From: Geothermobacter hydrogeniphilus
GTDB taxonomy: Bacteria; Desulfobacterota; Desulfuromonadia; Desulfuromonadales; Geothermobacteraceae
DNA: 64,000 nt
Direction: 5' to 3'
NCBI RefSeq assembly: GCF_002093115.1
Contig: NZ_NAAD01000015.1
Location: 1-64,000 of the forward strand
How positions within the stretch are numbered: position 1 is the stretch's first letter; each line of letters starts with the position of its first letter. Under the pieces are notes generated by a model. The model made no database searches and was not told the DNA's origin. It saw only the letters and a list, made by a program, of their open reading frames with translations. This document shows, piece after piece, positions 59,867 through 64,000 of this stretch. The position numbers and the translations under genes are program-made.

Positions 59867-61915
59867 TTGGTCGATTTCCATACACTCAATCCTGAACAGT
59901 ATGCCGCCGTTGAACACGGCGATGGTCCCCTGCTGCTGCTGGCTGGTGCCGGGTCCGGCAAGACCCGCGTCATCACCTACCGGATTGCCTACCTGGTGCT
60001 TGAGCGCGACATCCATCCGGGGCATATCCTCGCCATGACCTTCACCAACAAGGCGGCGCTTGAGATGCGCGAACGGGTTGCCGGTCTGATCGGCCGCAAG
60101 CGTACCGCGGCCATGACCATTGCCACCTTTCACTCCCTCTGCGTGCAGATTCTCAAGCAACATATCGATCGGCTCGGCTACAAAAGAAATTTTTCCATCT
60201 ATGCCGCCGCCGACCAGGTCCGGCTGATCAAGGATCTCATCGACCGGCATGTCAACAGCGGTGACCGGCGGATCGACGCCGACCGCATCCTCTGGATTAT
60301 CTCCGATGCCAAAAACCGGCTGATTGCTCCGGAGGACTTCGTCCCGTTCCATGGTGATGAATACCAGCTGGCGGCAGCGACGGTCTATCCCGCCTACCAG
60401 AAGGCCCTCAAGGCTTTCAACGCGGTTGATTTCGACGATCTGATCATGTTGACCACCAGGTTGTTCAGGGATCATCCCGAGGCGTTGGAAGCCTGCCGGC
60501 AGTGTTACCGCTACCTGCTGGTGGACGAATACCAGGATACCAACGCCGCTCAGTACCAGCTGCTGCGGCAACTGGCGGCGCATGGCAATCTCTGCGTGGT
60601 CGGTGATGATGATCAGTCGATCTATGGTTGGCGCGGCGCCGATCTCGGCAATATCCTCGATTTTGAAAAGGACTTTCCCGGGACCCGGACCATCCGCCTG
60701 GAACAGAACTATCGCTCGACCGGCAATATTCTGGCGGCCGCCAACGCGGTGATCCGGTGCAATACCCGGCGCAAGGTGAAAAAACTCTGGACCGCTGACG
60801 GGGCCGGTGAGCCGCTGGAGATGATCGTCTGCCGCGATGAGGAGGATGAGGCCCTGCAGGTGGTCGAGCGTCTTCAGGTCGAACACTACCGGGGCCGGCC
60901 ATGGAAGCATTTTGCCATTCTTTATCGCACCAACATCCAGTCGCGGGCTTTCGAGGAGCAGTTGCGCTACCTGGATGTCCCCTACCGGCTGGTCGGCGGC
61001 CAGCAGTTCTACGACCGCAAGGAGGTCAAGGATGCCGTCGCCTACCTGAAGGTGCTGCTCAACCCTTCCGACGAAGTCAACCTGCTGCGTATCCTCAACT
61101 ATCCGAAACGCGGCATCGGTACCACCAGTGCCGACCGCCTGATTCAACGCTCAAGCGACCGCGACTGTTCCCTGTGGGAGGTGCTGCGCGATCCGTCGGG
61201 TGTCGACCTGAGTGACCAGGTGCGGGCGTCTCTGGCGCTCTTCGTGCGCCTGATCGAAACCTGGCGGTACCGGTTGCGCGACAGCCTTGATCTGACCGCC
61301 TCGGTTGCCGAGCTCTTCCGGGAACTCGACCTGGACGGGGAGATCAACCGTTCGACCGATGACCGGATCAAGGCGGAACGACGGCGCGAGTTTCTGCAGG
61401 ACGTGATCAACGCCCTGGCTTCCTATCAGCAGCGCGAAGCGGAACCGACCCTCGCCGGGTTCCTGGAAAAAGTCTCCCTGCTCGATGATGAGCAGCAGGA
61501 TGACAAGGACGCTGACGAAGAGGATGTTGTCACCCTGATGAGCCTGCACAGCAGCAAGGGACTCGAGTTCCCGATGGTTTTCCTGGTCGGGATGGAAGAG
61601 GAATACCTGCCGCACAAGAATTCTCTCGAGGCCGCGGCCGACGGTGGTGAAGCCACCGCTCCGATCGAGGAAGAGCGGCGGCTCTTTTATGTCGGTATCA
61701 CCCGGGCGCGGCGGCAGCTGGTACTGACCCGCGCCGAGGAACGAAAAAAATACGGCAAGGCCCTCAAGCGCGAGCCGAGCCGTTTCCTTGCCGAGATTCC
61801 CGAGGAACTGCTGCAGGCGCGCAGTTCTTCGGTGCCGCGTCAGACCAGTGAAGCCGAGCAGCAGCAACAGGCCGGTCATTTTTTCAGTGGGATTCAGTCC
61901 CTGCTGGGAGAGTGA
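59867..61915 (+). CDS. UvrD/Rep/PcrA-type DNA helicase
   Basis: The 682-residue superfamily-1A helicase has motif I AGAGSGKT (about 27-34), motif Ia MTFTNKAALEMRER, II LLVDEYQDTN, III GDDDQSIYGWRGA, IV/V EQNYRSTGNIL and LMSLHSSKGLEF, and VI YVGITRARRQLVLT. It unwinds DNA in repair or replication restart. Start is uncertain: I take TTG 59867 because AAGAGG lies 5 bases upstream and homology begins there; an in-frame GTG at 59822 is the alternative. Confidence 0.9.
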   Translation: MVDFHTLNPEQYAAVEHGDGPLLLLAGAGSGKTRVITYRIAYLVLERDIHPGHILAMTFTNKAALEMRERVAGLIGRKRTAAMTIATFHSLCVQILKQHIDRLGYKRNFSIYAAADQVRLIKDLIDRHVNSGDRRIDADRILWIISDAKNRLIAPEDFVPFHGDEYQLAAATVYPAYQKALKAFNAVDFDDLIMLTTRLFRDHPEALEACRQCYRYLLVDEYQDTNAAQYQLLRQLAAHGNLCVVGDDDQSIYGWRGADLGNILDFEKDFPGTRTIRLEQNYRSTGNILAAANAVIRCNTRRKVKKLWTADGAGEPLEMIVCRDEEDEALQVVERLQVEHYRGRPWKHFAILYRTNIQSRAFEEQLRYLDVPYRLVGGQQFYDRKEVKDAVAYLKVLLNPSDEVNLLRILNYPKRGIGTTSADRLIQRSSDRDCSLWEVLRDPSGVDLSDQVRASLALFVRLIETWRYRLRDSLDLTASVAELFRELDLDGEINRSTDDRIKAERRREFLQDVINALASYQQREAEPTLAGFLEKVSLLDDEQQDDKDADEEDVVTLMSLHSSKGLEFPMVFLVGMEEEYLPHKNSLEAAADGGEATAPIEEERRLFYVGITRARRQLVLTRAEERKKYGKALKREPSRFLAEIPEELLQARSSSVPRQTSEAEQQQQAGHFFSGIQSLLGE

Positions 61916-62026
61916 GTCTGTAATCGTTGTGTTCCCTGATTCAGGTTAAGAACTGAGCGCATCGGGTCGAAGAGTTGAAAGAGTTACCGGGTGGATGAAC
62001 ACCCCAACTTTTTCCACGAGGCGGCC

Positions 62027-64000
62027 ATGTTGCCGAAACCTGAGGACAGCCTGTTTTTTCAGAACCTGCCGCTGCCAGCCCTGCTGGCCGATGCCGCGGC
62101 CGAAGTCATCGCTGTCAACCCCTTGTTCCGACAGCGTTACGCGTCCACGTTGTCCAGCCGTCATTCCTTTGATATCCACCCGGGAGACAACCTCCCCTGG
62201 TTGCAGCCGGTGCTGCAGACGGTTGCCTCCGAGCCGGTCCGGGAGGACTCGGTCATCGGCCCCTGCGGACGACGGCAGCGGGTTCTGCTCAGCCGTCTGG
62301 ATATGGAAGGCAGGTCGCTGTGGCTGGTACTCTTCCCCGACCGGAACGGAGCCGGCGACAGGGAGGCGGATCTTTGCCCGGCGATCTTTGACAGCCTGCC
62401 CGATCCGGTCTGTGTGCTCGATGTCAAAACGTTTTGTATCCTGGGCGCCAACCGGGCTTTCCAGGAAAAATTTGCCGGTTCCACCGGTAGCGACCTGGTC
62501 GGCAGCACCTGTCATGAGGTGACCCACCATTCGCCGACGCCCTGCAGTCTCAGCGAGCATCATTGCGCGCTGCGAGAGGTGCTGCGCACCGGGAAGACGG
62601 TACGTACCGATCATCTGCATACCTCTTCTGACGGGGATGAACAGGTTTTCGAGGCTATCGCCACACCGTTGCGCGACACCACCGGGGCCATCAGTCGGGT
62701 GGTTTATATTCTGCGCGATGTCAGCGACAAGTGCCGTTCGGCGGATGAAATCCGGCAGCTTTCCAATTACGACAAGCTGACCGGGCTGCCCAACCGGGTG
62801 CTTTTTCAGGAGCGCCTGCGCCAGGATATTGAACGGGCGGGGCGCGACAGCTTTTCGATTGCGGTGATGTTCCTTGACCTGGATCGCTTCAAAGGCATCA
62901 ACGATACGCTCGGCCACAATGTCGGCGACAAGCTGCTCAAGGCGGTCGGGTTGCGGCTGGCGGATTGTCTGCGTCGTCATGACCTGGTGGCTCGGGTCGG
63001 TGGTGATGAGTTTGTCGTAGTGTTGCCGCGATTGAATGTCGAGGATGAGGCGCACGTGGTGGTGAAGCGGACCCTGGAATCGTTGTCGGAGGCGTTCGAT
63101 ATTGACGGGCAGGAGGTCTTCTGCACTGTCAGTATCGGCCTGGCATTTTATCCGAATGACGGCCAGGACGAGGATGCCCTGTTGAAGAACGCCGAGTTCG
63201 CCATGTATCAGGCCAAGGAACATGGGCGCAACACCTGGCAGCGTTTCTCGCTGGAGACCAACGCCGGTGCGGTGGAGAAACTGGTGCTGGAAACCGGCCT
63301 GCGTCATGCCCTGGAGCGGGGTGAATTATTTCTGCATTACCAGCCGCAGGTGAGAACGTCCGACGGGCACCCGGTCGGTGCCGAGGCTCTGTGCCGCTGG
63401 CAGCATCCCTACCTCGGGCTGGTGCCGCCGATTAAGTTCATTCCATTGGCCGAGGAAACCGGCCTGATTCTGCCGATCGGCGCCTGGGTGCTGGAAGAGG
63501 CCTGCCGCCAGAGTGTCGCCTGGCAGGAGCAGGGTTTGCCGCCGGTCCGCATCGGCATCAATCTTTCCGGTCGCCAGTTCAAAGACAGGCATCTGGTCGA
63601 CAAGATTGCCGAAATCCTGGACCGGACCGGTGTCGATCCGGACCTGGTTGAGCTGGAACTGACAGAAAGTATGTTGATGGATGACGCTCGCGGGACGGCC
63701 GAGATGTTGCATAAGCTGCGTGGCCTCGGCGTCCATCTGGCGATCGACGATTTCGGTACCGGTTATTCATCTCTCAGCTACCTGAAGCATTTTCCTATCG
63801 ATCGGGTGAAAATTGATCGTTCCTTCGTGATGGATCTTGAGGGGGGGGGAGACGATGCCGCCATCGCCGGTGCCATCATCGCCATGGCGCAGAGTCTCAA
63901 CCTGGCGACCCTTGCCGAGGGAGTCGAGACTGAGGGACAGCTCGAATTTCTGCGTGAACGGGGTTGTGAGGAGATCCAGGGTTATTACTTCGGCAAGCCG
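62027..64000 (+). CDS. PAS-GGDEF-EAL c-di-GMP signalling protein (cut by window end)
   Basis: The first 658 residues are visible and the reading frame leaves the window. Residues ~120-230 are PAS-like (AIFDSLPDPVCVLDVKTFCI). A GGDEF domain follows with intact RVGGDEFVVVLP and an inhibitory I-site RRHD five residues before it. The EAL domain is also intact: EALCRW, NLSGRQF, ELTESMLMDD, DDFGTGYSSLSYLK and KIDRSF. Both synthesis and breakdown of c-di-GMP are possible. No transmembrane helix is visible, so it is cytosolic. ATG 62027 follows GAGG by 5 bases; an in-frame GTG at 61991 is an alternative. Confidence 0.9.
   Translation, partial: MLPKPEDSLFFQNLPLPALLADAAAEVIAVNPLFRQRYASTLSSRHSFDIHPGDNLPWLQPVLQTVASEPVREDSVIGPCGRRQRVLLSRLDMEGRSLWLVLFPDRNGAGDREADLCPAIFDSLPDPVCVLDVKTFCILGANRAFQEKFAGSTGSDLVGSTCHEVTHHSPTPCSLSEHHCALREVLRTGKTVRTDHLHTSSDGDEQVFEAIATPLRDTTGAISRVVYILRDVSDKCRSADEIRQLSNYDKLTGLPNRVLFQERLRQDIERAGRDSFSIAVMFLDLDRFKGINDTLGHNVGDKLLKAVGLRLADCLRRHDLVARVGGDEFVVVLPRLNVEDEAHVVVKRTLESLSEAFDIDGQEVFCTVSIGLAFYPNDGQDEDALLKNAEFAMYQAKEHGRNTWQRFSLETNAGAVEKLVLETGLRHALERGELFLHYQPQVRTSDGHPVGAEALCRWQHPYLGLVPPIKFIPLAEETGLILPIGAWVLEEACRQSVAWQEQGLPPVRIGINLSGRQFKDRHLVDKIAEILDRTGVDPDLVELELTESMLMDDARGTAEMLHKLRGLGVHLAIDDFGTGYSSLSYLKHFPIDRVKIDRSFVMDLEGGGDDAAIAGAIIAMAQSLNLATLAEGVETEGQLEFLRERGCEEIQGYYFGKP

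Overview
The window is a GC-rich (about 62%) chromosomal stretch of a Gram-negative anaerobe or facultative anaerobe, most likely a member of the Desulfuromonadales/Geobacter group. This is inferred from gene content rather than from a marker gene. Supporting signs are a receiver-DUF4388-DnaJ-TPR protein, a SpoIIE phosphatase beside a PilZ protein, gatCAB, a Tat-exported molybdoenzyme with ferredoxin and NrfD partners, a c-type cytochrome with a DUF3373-like barrel, and outer-membrane efflux factors. I saw no rRNA, tRNA or CRISPR array.

Layout. 1-5.6 kb is a scarred region. A 1.33 kb segment (3' end of an MFS exporter gene plus a DUF123 gene) is present twice. The left copy is decaying. Between the copies lie a RAYT-type tyrosine transposase with inverted ends, an AT-rich lipoprotein gene and a broken RelE-type toxin. 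5.6-12.1 kb is a TetR-controlled RND efflux operon. 12.2-16.5 kb holds ttcA, a SpoIIE-type phosphatase, a PilZ-like protein and the receiver/DnaJ fusion. 16.5-24.3 kb is a minus-strand housekeeping run (glnE, mtnA, gatB, gatA, gatC) with repeats in the gaps.

25.5-33.7 kb is the most distinctive locus. TatA and a TorD chaperone sit beside a minus-strand operon: monoheme cytochrome c, outer-membrane barrel, Tat-exported molybdopterin oxidoreductase, four-cluster ferredoxin, NrfD quinol dehydrogenase, and a thioredoxin/FMN-binding-like protein that also carries a CxxCH motif. It looks like a complete respiratory reductase module of unknown substrate (sulfur species, selenate, arsenate and others are possible).

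34.3-38.5 kb is a sugar-nucleotide/glycogen operon ending in a tiny acidic protein. 38.7-46.3 kb holds small conserved genes, including csp and a DEAD-box helicase that both carry terminator-like hairpins in their leaders. 46.4-52.5 kb is a second transport region: a broken DMT gene, a LysE-type exporter and a TolC-TetR-HlyD-MFS operon. 52.6-59.2 kb has yciH coupled to a cytoplasmic molybdoenzyme, and an aapJQMP amino-acid ABC operon. A UvrD-type helicase and a GGDEF-EAL protein that runs off the right end close the window.

Several families of intergenic palindromic repeats recur across the window. Gene starts are my own choices, based on Shine-Dalgarno spacing and domain boundaries.
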